A stretch of DNA of 55,685 nucleotides from assembly GCA_002391195.1 (NCBI GenBank), contig DGRZ01000038.1, positions 1 through 55,685 on the forward strand. Direction: 5' to 3'. The position numbers and the translations under genes were made by a program. This DNA comes from Fibrobacter sp. UBA4375 (GTDB lineage Bacteria; Fibrobacterota; Fibrobacteria; Fibrobacterales; Fibrobacteraceae). Below, piece by piece: positions 1 through 8,110 of this stretch. The notes under the pieces are model-generated. The model had not been told where the DNA came from. It searched no databases and saw only the letters and a list, made by a program, of their open reading frames with translations. Each line of letters starts with the position of its first letter. Positions within the stretch are counted from its first letter, which is position 1.

Positions 1-327
1 GGTGGCTAGTAGTTCCTCGTATCCGCCATGACGGAACTTTTTCAGCCAAGACTTGAGACAGTAGAGGCTGATTCCGTAATTGACGGTAACTTCGTCCAAA
101 GATAGCGAATGTTGCTCAGCGGTTTCTATGACAGCCTTTTTAAGTTCCGCATTTGGGCGAACGCCAACTTTCCTTTCCGTGCACCAGGTACCAGTAAGGT
201 CATATTGCCTGCATCGGTGTCGGATGTATCGTTCGTTTATGCCTGTAATCTTTGAGATGAGGATGGATCCATTCCCTTTTTGATAGAGTTCAAGGACTTT
301 ATCCCATTCTTCTTTTGTGTATTTCAT
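1..327 (-). CDS. IS3-family transposase OrfA-like protein, partial at the window edge
   Basis: The reading frame starts with ATG at 327 and stays open to base 1, so the C-terminus lies outside the window. The visible 109 residues begin MKYTKEEWDKVLELYQKG and contain two helix-turn-helix-like units (around residues 5-45 and 60-105, the second with YGISLYCLKSWLKKFRHGG). That is the usual layout of the DNA-binding first ORF of IS3/IS150-group elements. The upstream sequence at 338-368 looks like the element's terminal repeat, which supports the assignment. The second ORF with the DDE catalytic domain would lie to the left of the window, so activity cannot be judged. Confidence 0.75.
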   Translation of the reverse strand, partial: MKYTKEEWDKVLELYQKGNGSILISKITGINERYIRHRCRQYDLTGTWCTERKVGVRPNAELKKAVIETAEQHSLSLDEVTVNYGISLYCLKSWLKKFRHGGYEELLAT

Positions 328-368
328 ATATGAAAATCCCGAAAGTTGTGTCCAACTTTCGGGGTTCA
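1..368 (-). mobile_element. End of an IS3/IS150-type insertion sequence
   Basis: Read on the minus strand the outer end is TGAACCCCGAAAGTTGGACA, close to the terminal repeats of IS150-group elements, which begin TG and contain CCCC-AAAGTTGGACA. An 11-bp perfect palindrome (CCCGAAAGTTG, loop TGTC, CAACTTTCGGG; 338-363) sits between the end and the OrfA start. The boundary at 368 is an estimate, because the other end and the target duplication are not visible. Confidence 0.6.
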
Positions 369-408
369 CATCAACACTCCGTCCGGGGCTTTTTGTTGAT
401 AAGGGGGT

Positions 409-571
409 AGTATATGCTAGGAGATCCTCGCCTGCGCGAGGATGACGATGGGGGGGGCGAGGATGACGATGGTAAGGCGGGGAAGGCGAATGCAAAGATG
501 CCCGGTCAAGCCGGGCATGACAACGGGAGGGGCGGGGATGACAAAGAGGGGACCGAGGATGACAATGGTGG
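409..571. repeat. Cluster of dispersed palindromic repeats (GATCCTCGCC..GGCGAGGATGAC type)
   Basis: This gene-free stretch downstream of the first PD-(D/E)XK gene holds several short palindromes. Examples are GATCCTCGCCTGCGCGAGGA followed by TGAC, and CCCGGTCAAGCCGGGCATGA. Units of the same family recur at 1659-1875, 3024-3090, 4253-4395, 27744-27772, 28390-28436, 29184-29240, 32047-32078, 37115-37176, 41398-41452 and 51826-52035. They resemble REP-type elements. No reading frame here has a plausible start or composition. Confidence 0.7.
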
Positions 572-1528
572 TTACTTATTCGCGAGCTCTGCCAGCATCG
601 CCTTCGCCTCAGCAATCATTTCCGGGGAAGCGCCCAGTTTCTCGAAGACACTGATGGCGTTGGACTCGCCTTTCGCCTCGCCTGCATTGAAGAAATGCTC
701 ACCGAAGGTTTCGTAACCCTTGTTCGCAATGGCTTCCGGACTATCCATCTTGATTACCTCGCTCTTGTAGGGCCACTTCCAAAAGAAATACGAAAGCGAC
801 TGTTTGATAAAATCCTTCCCCTCATCGGTATTCTGCATCTTGAGCAGGTACTTCGCCGCCTCACGAAAGGACACGGAGAACTTCTCCATGTCCCAAATAT
901 ACTTCATTGCAGTAAGAGCGACAAGGGTAATGGGCGAAAGAGACTTCAATTCCGCATCGTCGATGGCGTGTCCCACATCCAAGAATTCCACCTTGAAAGG
1001 AAATCCGATGTCGTGGTAATATTCGGGATAGTTCGGAAAACGCGTTTCGCTGAGCGGATCCCAGCCATCCTCTCCGTTATAGACGATGAATGCCACCACG
1101 GGCACGTCTTTTTCGCGCTCCAGGAACAGGTGGTGATAATACTCCGAAATCTGGAGAAATACATTGTCCCTGTTGGTGGACTTGTGCTCGGCGATAATAC
1201 CCACGTAGAGCCCGGTGATGCCGCCATCCTTGAGATTCGCCTCGAAAACGAGGTCCGCGGAGCCTGCATGCTTGTCACTGGAATGGTTTTCGCTCGTTCC
1301 TCGCAAGCTTGCAAGGTCGATGGTGTCTAGGAAAGCCTTGAGCGAGGGATTGTGACGCGAAAACAGCGTCAGGAGTTCCACCATGCGGGAGGGCTTTGCA
1401 AAGGCGAACCTAAAGTATCTGTCGTGAACGAAATTACTCTTGTCATCTTTCACGGAGTCCACAATCACGTTGAATTCGTGAGCGATATCGCGAATATCCG
1501 ACTCCACAAAGTTTTCTTTTTTTGTCAT
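572..1528 (-). CDS. PD-(D/E)XK nuclease family transposase (Rpn / Transposase_31 type)
   Basis: The 318-aa protein matches the Rpn/YhgA-like family, whose known members are recombination-promoting nucleases. The N-terminal HDRYFRFAF block (about residues 36-44) and the nuclease core SADLVFEA ... GIIAEHKS (about 90-118) supply the D ... E-x-K residues expected of this fold. Length is typical for the family. The start is ATG at 1528 with ACGGATTAAA just before it. The leader of about 120 bp upstream is nearly identical to that of the next gene to the right, so the genes look like copies of one cassette. The frame is intact. The activity and target are unknown. Confidence 0.8.
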   Translation of the reverse strand: MTKKENFVESDIRDIAHEFNVIVDSVKDDKSNFVHDRYFRFAFAKPSRMVELLTLFSRHNPSLKAFLDTIDLASLRGTSENHSSDKHAGSADLVFEANLKDGGITGLYVGIIAEHKSTNRDNVFLQISEYYHHLFLEREKDVPVVAFIVYNGEDGWDPLSETRFPNYPEYYHDIGFPFKVEFLDVGHAIDDAELKSLSPITLVALTAMKYIWDMEKFSVSFREAAKYLLKMQNTDEGKDFIKQSLSYFFWKWPYKSEVIKMDSPEAIANKGYETFGEHFFNAGEAKGESNAISVFEKLGASPEMIAEAKAMLAELANK

Positions 1529-1660
1529 TTTAATCCGTTAAATGCGGGAACGCGCCCGTATCGCGGACGGGGAAAGAGCCCCGTCTATGTATAAGACGTT
1601 TTTTTGGGGCGAAATATGCCTGAAAAATTTGTTTACGTGCGGATTTTACAAGTGAAAGGA
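1529..1660 (-). promoter_or_regulatory. Conserved leader of the first PD-(D/E)XK gene
   Basis: Read on the minus strand the block contains GTAAACAAATTTTTCAGGCA, then CCAAAAAAACGTCTTATACA, then a GC-rich stretch before ATG. The same order of motifs is found at 2896-3027 and, more diverged, at 4135-4255. CTTATACA is a reasonable -10 candidate; no consensus -35 stands out. A CAAAAAAGCGTCTTATACAT block is also present upstream of comEC (45176-45222, plus strand). Confidence 0.55.
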
Positions 1661-1875
1661 GATCCCCGCCTTCGCGGGGATGACGATGGTAAGGATAGGA
1701 GGTGCCCGGTCAAGCCGGGCATGACAAGGAAGGAGCGCGAGGATGACGAGGAAGGCTTTCGTCATGTTCGCGTAGGCGAACATCCGCTGGAAGGATGTAC
1801 ACGGATCCCCGCCGGAGCCTGCCCTGAGCAAGGCCGAATGGGCGGGGATGACAGCGGGAGGGGCGGGAGGATGAC
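1659..1875. repeat. Palindromic repeat cluster
   Basis: It contains GATCCCCGCCTTCGCGGGGA-TGAC, CCCGGTCAAGCCGGGCATGA and a CATGTTCGCGTAGGCGAACA palindrome, all in the intergenic space between the first two PD-(D/E)XK genes. They belong to the dispersed family described at 409-571. Short ORFs crossing the stretch are low-complexity products of the repeats and are not credible genes. Confidence 0.65.
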
Positions 1876-1901
1876 GAAGAGGGAGGGTGGCGTTGATGGA
1901 C

Positions 1902-1929
1902 AAAAAAGCCCGCTCAAAATGAACGGGCT
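1902..1929 (-). terminator. Rho-independent terminator of the second PD-(D/E)XK gene
   Basis: On the minus strand AGCCCGTTCATTTTGAGCGG-GCT forms a stem (AGCCCG/CGGGCT) and is followed by six T residues. It lies 25 bp after the stop codon at 1954. Confidence 0.8.
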
Positions 1930-1953
1930 GCTTAGAAATGTTTGACGCTTGAA

Positions 1954-2895
1954 CTATGTTTCCGACGATTCGATTTCCTTCTTGAGTTCGAGGACGGTTG
2001 ACTGGGGAAGTTCCGTAAGATCAGCGATTTCTTCAATAGGCTTATTCATCGCGAGCATTTTCCTCGCGACTTCCTTCTTCGCTTTCCGAGCCGCGCCGTA
2101 TTCCCAGTACGACTTGTCGATGTCTTTCATGATGTTGCTGAGCATATATCCAGCACTAAAATTACACAATTTCACCTCGTTTTGCAATACCCTGAACACG
2201 GGATCGCCTGCGAATTCGCTGAAATCGGCCTCGCGGTTGAGCGTGTCGATGGCACGGAGCCACTGGGCGATACGGCTGCGGTCGCCCGCGAACTGTTCGG
2301 CGTGCCTGAGGAACTTGTTCACCTCGACGAGCGTCACCGTCTGCCGTTCGAAATACACACGCTGCTCCTGGTTGCGCAGCTGCACCGTGTGGAGGTAGTT
2401 CGGCGAGCCCTTGAAGGCGTCAAAGAACTGGAAGCTTACCACGTGAAGGTTCTCGAGCGGAGTGAAGTCGCCCGGCTTTTCCATGCTGCCCGTAAGGCGC
2501 GCCACGTAGAGAACCAGACGGTCGCTGTACAGCGAATCGTTGTTCTCGTGCTGGACATCGATGGAAATGCGGTCGCGGGGCACACCGGTGCCGCGGTCGT
2601 TGGTCAGGAGCAGGTCGGGCTCGACGCTGCGGTATCCCAGTTCGCCTGGAACGAAGGGGTTTACGAGCTGCGGGTTCTCGATGCGGTCCGAACCCACAAG
2701 GTTCAACGCCGCGTTGATAAGGTCGGTAGTGAGCATCAGGTTCTTCTCGCTGGCGAGAATCTTCTTGATGCATCCGTCGTTGTAGAAGTAGACGTTCCTG
2801 TGCTCGTATTCCTTGACGATGGCGTCAATGTCCTGGCCGTTGTCGTTTGCGGTCTTGAGTTTCTTGAGAAAGAGTGCGAATTCTTCTCTTGTCAT
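1954..2895 (-). CDS. PD-(D/E)XK nuclease family transposase (PDDEXK_2 type)
   Basis: The 313-aa protein has the layout of the PDDEXK_2/Rpn family. EPDLLLTNDRG ... RISIDVQHEN (about residues 92-116) gives the acidic ... D-x-Q nuclease core. The C-terminal tail ARKMLAMNKPIEEIADLTEL (about 281-300) is the helix-turn-helix-like end common in this family. Start is ATG at 2895, preceded by ACGGAATAAAA as in the first gene. A good terminator follows at 1902-1929. It differs from the first gene (572-1528) in the core motif, so the two are distinct subfamilies behind the same leader. The frame is complete; function in this organism is unknown. Confidence 0.8.
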   Translation of the reverse strand: MTREEFALFLKKLKTANDNGQDIDAIVKEYEHRNVYFYNDGCIKKILASEKNLMLTTDLINAALNLVGSDRIENPQLVNPFVPGELGYRSVEPDLLLTNDRGTGVPRDRISIDVQHENNDSLYSDRLVLYVARLTGSMEKPGDFTPLENLHVVSFQFFDAFKGSPNYLHTVQLRNQEQRVYFERQTVTLVEVNKFLRHAEQFAGDRSRIAQWLRAIDTLNREADFSEFAGDPVFRVLQNEVKLCNFSAGYMLSNIMKDIDKSYWEYGAARKAKKEVARKMLAMNKPIEEIADLTELPQSTVLELKKEIESSET

Positions 2896-3027
2896 TTTTA
2901 TTCCGTTAAATGCGGGAACGCGCCCGTATCGCGGACAGGGAAAAAGCCCCGTCTGTGTATAAGACGTTTTTTTGAGGCGAAATATGCCTGAAAATTTTGT
3001 TTACAATGCGGATTTTACAGATGATAG
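2896..3027 (-). promoter_or_regulatory. Conserved leader of the second PD-(D/E)XK gene
   Basis: This copy matches the block at 1529-1660 almost base for base, including TTAAATGCGGGAACGCGCCC and GTATAAGACGTTTTTTT on the plus strand. Such identity outside the coding region suggests recent duplication of the leader or selection on it. Confidence 0.55.
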
Positions 3028-3090
3028 GAGATCCCCGCCTTCGCGGGGATGACAATGGAGGGGCGGGGATGACGAAGAGGGGGCGGGGAT
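3024..3090. repeat. Palindromic repeat cluster
   Basis: GATCCCCGCCTTCGCGGGGA-TGAC and adjacent GGGGATGAC units lie between the leader of the second gene and the end of the third. They belong to the dispersed family at 409-571. Confidence 0.65.
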
Positions 3091-4134
3091 TTATTTACTC
3101 AATGCAGCCAGCTTTTCCTTGAATTCGGAAATCTGTTCGGGCGACAAGTCCATGCCCTGCAGCACGGCGATGGCATCGCTGTGCCCCTTAGATTCGCCCT
3201 CCCTGCGGGCACGGACCTTCAGTGAGGCCAGATAGTCCAGTTCTTCTTCCGTGAAAACCATATCCCTTGCCTGCTCCTTGATAAGTTTGTCCGACGCGTT
3301 TTCTACCAAGATGCGCTTGATCGCCTGCGAAATCACGTCGTCGCCGAAATCCGGAAGGTCGTTGGCCCCGCCCGCATGCTTGAGCAGGTACAGCCAGCGG
3401 TCTTCGGTGGTCCGGACGGAATCGAGCGTCTTGTTGAACCGCGTTAGGTCATACAAAATATACTTCACCTTGTCCGTGATTGGCAAGGCCCTTGACTAAG
3501 CGGCTCGCAAAAGTCCATGCAAGCATGGCCACATGCTCGCCTTACTTGTCAATGTCAACCCCTTCGAGTTACGGATGGCCCAGGTGTCGCGGTAACTATC
3601 CTGTTGTTCAACTGCAAAATCGCATATCCAGATGGCGTAGGTGGGCGGGATTTCGTAGCGGCGTTCCTCGCGACGGGCGCGCTCTTCGTCGGTAAGGTCC
3701 TTTTGTGGGTTCTTGAAAAACTCGTGATCCCACTCGTATTTGCTCTGGAGCAAGAACGCGCTGTGCTGCAGCAGAATGCGGTCGATGAATCGGCTGTGCT
3801 TTGCCTTTTGCATCTCGATGTTCACGCTTAGCCCGTTGGAAGTGGTGGCACGGATATCGAGCCTAAAGGATTTTACCTGCGGGAAGATGATGTTCACCTC
3901 GGTGTTCTTGACGGTGACAGAAGTAATCCGGTTGTCCCCTTCCAGATGAAAAACCCCGTTCAGAAAACTCACAAGCGCCTGTTCATCGCTCAGGAAGGCC
4001 TTGAATCCGGTGTCGTAGAGCGGGTCGATGTAGGTCCGCTTTTTGATTTCTTCGTAGGTCCTCTGCACCCAAAATTCCTGCGAGGTAGCGATGGTGAACT
4101 CGGGGCTGATTTCGTTAATGTTCGTATTGTTCAT
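3091..4134 (-). pseudogene. PD-(D/E)XK transposase-family gene interrupted by an in-frame palindromic insert
   Basis: Two ORFs in the same frame (4134-3496 and 3486-3091) make one PDDEXK_2-type protein. The N-terminal part has TYIDPLYDTGFKAFLSDE, RLDIRATTSNGLSVNIEMQK (nuclease core, D ... E-x-Q) and YRDTWAIRNSKGLTLT. The C-terminal part continues with TDKVKYILYDLTRFNKTLD, as expected right after it. Between them 72 bp (24 codons, 3475-3546) are inserted, with a stop codon inside. Removing them would restore an uninterrupted protein of about 320 residues. The downstream part has only a TTG as possible start and no clear ribosome site, so the gene is probably dead or yields a truncated nuclease domain of 212 residues. 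Confidence 0.75.
3475..3546. repeat. 72-bp palindrome-containing insert inside a coding region
   Basis: The stretch is an extra 24 codons relative to the expected family sequence GLTLT-DKVKYI. It contains the palindrome CCATGCTTGCATGG (arms CCATGC/GCATGG) and an in-frame TAG. Its length is a multiple of three, as with palindromic elements that invade genes. The exact ends are uncertain by a few bases, because ACA/ACG and GACA occur on both sides. Confidence 0.5.
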
Positions 4135-4252
4135 ATCTATAACCGGGTACGCTCCGGAAAGCGGGAGCGCAGAATTGCCCTCCTCTTGTATAGACGCTTT
4201 TTTGAAGGAAAACTTGACTGAAAATTTTGTTTACAGTGCGGATTTTACAAAT

Positions 4253-4395
4253 GAAAGGAGATCCCCGGTCAAGCCGGGGATGACAATGGAGGAGCGCAAG
4301 GATGACAAGGGGAGGGGCGAGGATGACGATGGTAGGGATAGGAGGTGCCCGGTCAAGCCGGGGATGACAAGGGGAGGGGGTGCCGGGATGACAAC
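4253..4395. repeat. Palindromic repeat cluster
   Basis: Tandem units such as GATCCCCGGTCAAGCCGGGG-ATGAC and CCCGGTCAAGCCGGGGATGA fill the space between the leader of the broken transposase gene and the stop of the SulP gene. They belong to the dispersed family at 409-571. Confidence 0.65.
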
Positions 4396-4401
4396 CCGCC
4401 C

Positions 4402-6312
4402 CTACTTCCCGGGCTTTTCCTCGATTTTCACGATGGGTTCGTCCATCATGCGTTCGGCGATAACCTCGGGAGTCTCTTCGGCAACGGCAGCGTTGGATTC
4501 TTCGGGCATCCAGGGCTTGTCCAGGCTCTTTTCCCAAGAAACGGTTGGCGCCTGTACCACCTCGTGGGACGTATCCACCACAGGGAGGCCGAGAATTTCG
4601 CGGGCCCGGTTCAGGGCGGCATCGATGTTACCCAGGGCATTTTCTTCGCCCAACTGTTTCAGCACCCCTGCGCGGGTCAGGGCCACCACGGGCTGGGCAT
4701 GCACACCGCTCAAGAGCAACCGCGTCCCTTCGCGGTTGCAGCGGTTCAGCAGGTCCTCGATCATCTGGATGCCTGCGGCATCGATGCTCGACACGCTACG
4801 CATGCGCAGAATAAGAATCTTCGGCTTGTCGGAAATACGGGCCATGGTATCCTTGAACTTGTCCACCGCACCAAAGAACAGGGAACCGGCCAGTTCGTAA
4901 ACGGCCACGCCCTTGGGCACCTGGCGGCTGAGCTCGTTGTGGGCCGCCTCTTCGTCGTCTTCCTTGAGGGCCTCGGTCACCGTTTCCACTTCGGCAACAT
5001 CGCTCATGCGCTTGATGAAGAGGACTGCGGCCAAAAGCACGCCCACTTCGATGGCCACCGTCAAATCGATAATCACCGTGAGGAAGAACGCCACCAGCAT
5101 CACGATTACGTCGCTCTTGGGAGCCTTGAACATCTTGATAAAGCTCCGGTAGCCGCACATGTTGAAAGCCACCTGGAAAAGCACGGCAGCAAGGGCCGCC
5201 ATGGGAATCATCTCGGCGTACTTGCCAAGCACCAGCATAATAAGCAAGAGCACCACCGCATGCACCAGGCCCGAAACCGGGCTCACCGCACCGTTACGGA
5301 TGTTTGTAGCCGTACGGGCAATAGCACCCGTTGCAGGAATACCGCCAAAGATGGGAGACAAAATGTTGGCGATACCCTGACCGAAAAGTTCCGTGTTGGA
5401 GCGGTGCTTGGTAGAGGTCATACCGTCGGCCACCACGGCACTGAGCAAGGACTCGATGGCCCCCAGCATGGCGATAGTCAGGGCCGGCTGGAACACCTTC
5501 TGCATCATTTCCAAGCTGATGTTCGGCAGATGGGGCACCGGGAACCCGCTGGGAATATGGTTTTTCATGCCGATGGTCACCACGCCGTGGCCGTTCACCG
5601 GGTCGTCCCAGCCCAGCACCTTCACAAGGACCGTGGCCACCACGATGGCCACCAGGGAACCCGGAACCTTCGTCGTAATTTTCGGCCACAAGATACATAC
5701 AGCCAGGGCCACAAGACCCACGATAACCGCATATATATTTACAGTGTCAAAGGAGGAGGCGTAAAGCTTGATTTTCCCGACCGCATCGGCAGGGTCCTTG
5801 GCCAGGAACCGCAGGCCAAAGAAGTTGGGCACCTGGCCCAAGGCGATGATGATGGCAATGCCCGCCGTAAAGCCAACGGTCACCGGGTAGGGGATAAACT
5901 TGATGATGGCGCCAAACTTCGCCAACCCGAAAATCACCAGGAAGATACCGGCAAGCAAAGTAGCCGAAGCTAGACCGTCGTAGCCATACTGGCTCACGAT
6001 GCCATAGACAATCACGATGAAGGCACCGGTGGGTCCGCCAATCTGGAAACGGGAGCCGCCCAAGAGGGAAATGGCAAAGCCCGCGATGATAGCGGTGTAA
6101 AGCCCCTGCTCGGGTCCCACGCCCGAAGCGATGGCGAAGGCGATTGCCAGCGGGAGCGCCAAGATGCCCACGATAATCCCGGACATCAGGTCGCGGGTAA
6201 ACTCCTTGCGGGTATACCCCCGCTTTATGGTACGGGCAATTTCCGGGGTAATCGTCGTCTTGACGCCAGACAGGAAACTCTTGACAGATTCCTTGGCATG
6301 GATACTAGTCAT
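4402..6312 (-). CDS. SulP-family inorganic anion transporter with STAS domain
   Basis: The 636-aa inner-membrane protein has the SulP layout. Residues about 30-430 are mostly hydrophobic helices and include MSGIIVGILALPLAIAFAIA and the family block GGSRFQIGGPTGAFIVIVYG. A C-terminal STAS domain (about 460-580) follows, with SSIDAAGIQMIEDL. Members move sulfate, bicarbonate or other anions; the substrate cannot be read from sequence. The longest frame starts at a TTG at 6342, but ATG at 6312 has GGAG six bases upstream and gives MTSIHAKES, so it is preferred. The gene stands alone on the minus strand. Confidence 0.88.
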   Translation of the reverse strand: MTSIHAKESVKSFLSGVKTTITPEIARTIKRGYTRKEFTRDLMSGIIVGILALPLAIAFAIASGVGPEQGLYTAIIAGFAISLLGGSRFQIGGPTGAFIVIVYGIVSQYGYDGLASATLLAGIFLVIFGLAKFGAIIKFIPYPVTVGFTAGIAIIIALGQVPNFFGLRFLAKDPADAVGKIKLYASSFDTVNIYAVIVGLVALAVCILWPKITTKVPGSLVAIVVATVLVKVLGWDDPVNGHGVVTIGMKNHIPSGFPVPHLPNISLEMMQKVFQPALTIAMLGAIESLLSAVVADGMTSTKHRSNTELFGQGIANILSPIFGGIPATGAIARTATNIRNGAVSPVSGLVHAVVLLLIMLVLGKYAEMIPMAALAAVLFQVAFNMCGYRSFIKMFKAPKSDVIVMLVAFFLTVIIDLTVAIEVGVLLAAVLFIKRMSDVAEVETVTEALKEDDEEAAHNELSRQVPKGVAVYELAGSLFFGAVDKFKDTMARISDKPKILILRMRSVSSIDAAGIQMIEDLLNRCNREGTRLLLSGVHAQPVVALTRAGVLKQLGEENALGNIDAALNRAREILGLPVVDTSHEVVQAPTVSWEKSLDKPWMPEESNAAVAEETPEVIAERMMDEPIVKIEEKPGK

Positions 6313-6394
6313 CGGGCACTCCGTTCTAAAGAACGGCGCCAAATTTAGAAAACTTTACAAGCCCCGTTAAGGGGAAAAGGGAAAAGAATGTGGA

Positions 6395-6515
6395 GTGAGG
6401 GGTGAGTATTGAGTAATGAGTCGGTGCTTCGCACCTTTGAGTTTTAATAATCGCGCCCTTGGCGCCAAACTATATACTCACAACTCATCACTGACAACTG
6501 ACGACTTTCTTCACA
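6395..6515. repeat. Short-period intergenic repeat (GAGTTGTGAGT family)
   Basis: The stretch between SulP and the zinc-ribbon gene starts with GTGAGTATTGAGTAATGAGT and ends with ACTCACAACTCATCACTGAC and AACTGACGAC, so its two halves are roughly inverted. Similar degenerate units with a period near seven bases recur at 27790-27890, 32096-32142 and 40322-40425. No gene is seen in it. Confidence 0.6.
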
Positions 6516-6523
6516 CCGCACAC

Positions 6524-6859
6524 CTACAAAAGCCCTTTCTTGGCGCTCCTCATCAGGTTCTTGACCTGCTTGTTGGTCAGCTGGGGCACGTCGGCGTCAC
6601 GCTCGCGGCGGGACTTGGGGGCGCACTCTTCGCACAGGAGCCTGGTCACCGTACCGAAGCTGGTGGCGCCGTCCATCTTATCGGCCTGGCGGGAGCGGTA
6701 AGGCCTCACCAAGGCTTCCTTGTGGCACTTGTCGCAAATGCCCATCTTGGGGGGAGCGGGTTCACGTTTCTCTTTTTTCTTCTTTTCTTCTTCGTCCATG
6801 GCCCAGGCGCGAGCGCTAGCGGCATTCTTTGCGGCAAAATGATCATCAAAAAGACTCAT
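6524..6859 (-). CDS. Small zinc-ribbon-like protein of unknown function
   Basis: The 111-aa protein has two CxxC pairs, CDKCHKEALVR and LLCEECAPKS (about residues 47-50 and 77-80), spaced as in a treble-clef or zinc-ribbon fold. A charged, lysine-rich N-terminal half (DEEEKKKKEKREP) comes before them. The start is ATG at 6859, because GGAG lies eight bases upstream; the longer frame to 6925 overlaps the previous gene and has no such site. It begins eight bases after the stop of the SGNH-like gene, so the two are probably co-transcribed. No catalytic motif is visible. I do not recognise a named family. Confidence 0.65.
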   Translation of the reverse strand: MSLFDDHFAAKNAASARAWAMDEEEKKKKEKREPAPPKMGICDKCHKEALVRPYRSRQADKMDGATSFGTVTRLLCEECAPKSRRERDADVPQLTNKQVKNLMRSAKKGLL

Positions 6860-6867
6860 ACTAACTC

Positions 6868-7452
6868 CTATTTCAACACTTTTAATATACAATCTTCCAG
6901 GAACATAGAAAGCAGGGTGATGCACAAAGAGGTGGGTTTGGAGGCCTCCGAAAAGAGGCTACGGCCGAACTTTCCCCGTTCCTCCTGCTTTTCCAGGAAC
7001 TTTCGCACGTGGGATTCCCAGTCGAAGACCCCGATGCGCTCCGGTGCCAAGTCCACAAAGCCCCGTATGGACTGGTTCAGCAGTTCCACCTGGTCCGCCC
7101 CTTCCGGAAGCATTTCGGTAGGAATTGTAAGCAGGTCCAGCTCGGACTGGGTCTTTTTCAAAAGTTCGTCCAGAAGCGTGCGGTAGTTTTCGGCTACGGC
7201 TTCGGCACTTCCCCGTTCCCGTTTCAGGTCAGAGAGCCCCAAGGCAAGCACGATACGCCCCGCCTTCTTGCCGATAACGTCAGAAGAGGCCCGGGCAAAA
7301 AGCTGGGGGATCGACAGTGGCAAGGGAGCGTTGATGGAAAACTGCATGGGCCGGTTGGGCTCTGCGCACAGCAGCATCTCCGAACAGCGGAAGGCGGCTT
7401 CGCCCTCGCTCCCGAGCATTTCGTCCCCGATTATCAGAATCCTGTTTTCCAT
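6868..7452 (-). CDS. SGNH/GDSL hydrolase-like protein, degenerate
   Basis: The 194-aa protein begins MENRILIIGDEMLGSEGE, where GDEML occupies the place of the GDSL nucleophile block. LALGLSDLKRERG (about residues 70-82) stands where GxND is expected. The nucleophilic serine is replaced by glutamate, so an esterase reaction is doubtful and the protein may only share the fold. Start is ATG at 7452 with GGGAAAG upstream. It forms a two-gene unit with the zinc-ribbon gene downstream. The assignment to the SGNH fold is inference from these two weak motifs; another alpha/beta hydrolase-like fold is possible. Confidence 0.45.
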   Translation of the reverse strand: MENRILIIGDEMLGSEGEAAFRCSEMLLCAEPNRPMQFSINAPLPLSIPQLFARASSDVIGKKAGRIVLALGLSDLKRERGSAEAVAENYRTLLDELLKKTQSELDLLTIPTEMLPEGADQVELLNQSIRGFVDLAPERIGVFDWESHVRKFLEKQEERGKFGRSLFSEASKPTSLCITLLSMFLEDCILKVLK

Positions 7453-7477
7453 TCTTTCCCTTGTGAGGCTTTCTAGG

Positions 7478-7591
7478 TTGTAGGTTATAGGTGTTAGGTG
7501 GTAGGATTGATGGACTCATGATGTATGGTGCCTCTTGAGACCGTCTGTCCTAACCCCTAGATCCTAATCCCTATCCCCTACCACCCACAAT
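7478..7591. repeat. Short-period intergenic repeat (CCTAGATCCTAACC family)
   Basis: It opens with TAGGTTGTAGGTTATAGGTG and closes with CCTAACCCCTAGATCCTAAT and CCCTATCCCCTACC, so the two ends are roughly inverted copies of one degenerate unit of seven or eight bases. The same unit is found at 31952-31985 and, much longer, at 37230-37340. Confidence 0.6.
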
Positions 7592-8110
7592 CTACACATT
7601 CTCATCCGGCTTGACCACCGAGAGCACCCAATAATTTCCCGTTTTCTTCCGGGAAAGCACCTTTATGCCGTCGGCCACCAGGGAGCCCGGCACGTTTTCG
7701 ATAGGGGAACCATCGTCCAGGTATATTTCCAGCGGCCGACCCGCAGGAAACCCCGCCATCACCAGGCGGGACCGGACCGAGTTCCCGGGGCAGGCCACGC
7801 CCCGCAAGTCCAGCACCTTCGGAAACTCCATCTTCAGGCTCTCCGGAATGGGCGCCGTCTTGGACCGCTCGCAAAAGTCCACGATGGCCTCCGCATGTTC
7901 TTCCGGACTCTGCACCCACTCCCCCATGGGAATTTCGGCAGGGGCCTTCGCCAAAAACCAGGCTAGACCATCGGTGCCGGTAAGACTTGCAGAACACTCC
8001 CTGCGGATCCAGTCCGTGCAGGCATACCCCAAAAGCTGGACCAGGGACTTGCCGAAGCCCTCTTTTTTCCGGTTGTTTTCAACCCAAACTAAAAGCGGAT
8101 TTTTGTCCAT
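7592..8110 (-). CDS. TusA/SirA-like domain protein with an extra N-terminal domain
   Basis: The 172-aa protein has a TusA-like C-terminal half (about residues 98-168). It holds LDLRGVACPGNSVRSRLVMA and the second block GRPLEIYLDDGSPIENVP. TusA proteins carry sulfur on the cysteine of a CPxP motif; here the motif is CPGN, so the cysteine is kept but the second proline is lost. The first 95 residues (with tryptophans and cysteines, GYACTDWIRRECSAS) match no family I know. Start is ATG at 8110, preferred over a TTG six codons upstream. It may act in sulfur relay, but the changed motif makes this uncertain. Confidence 0.6.
   Translation of the reverse strand: MDKNPLLVWVENNRKKEGFGKSLVQLLGYACTDWIRRECSASLTGTDGLAWFLAKAPAEIPMGEWVQSPEEHAEAIVDFCERSKTAPIPESLKMEFPKVLDLRGVACPGNSVRSRLVMAGFPAGRPLEIYLDDGSPIENVPGSLVADGIKVLSRKKTGNYWVLSVVKPDENV

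Noticed and set aside
414..716. Small ORFs over palindromic repeats (GGDDDGG-type peptides)
   Set aside because: They are made of translated repeats such as GAGGATGACGATGG and are not genes.
4345..5973. 542-residue His-rich plus-strand ORF
   Set aside because: It is the antisense frame of the SulP transporter gene, and its composition follows from the codon use of that gene.
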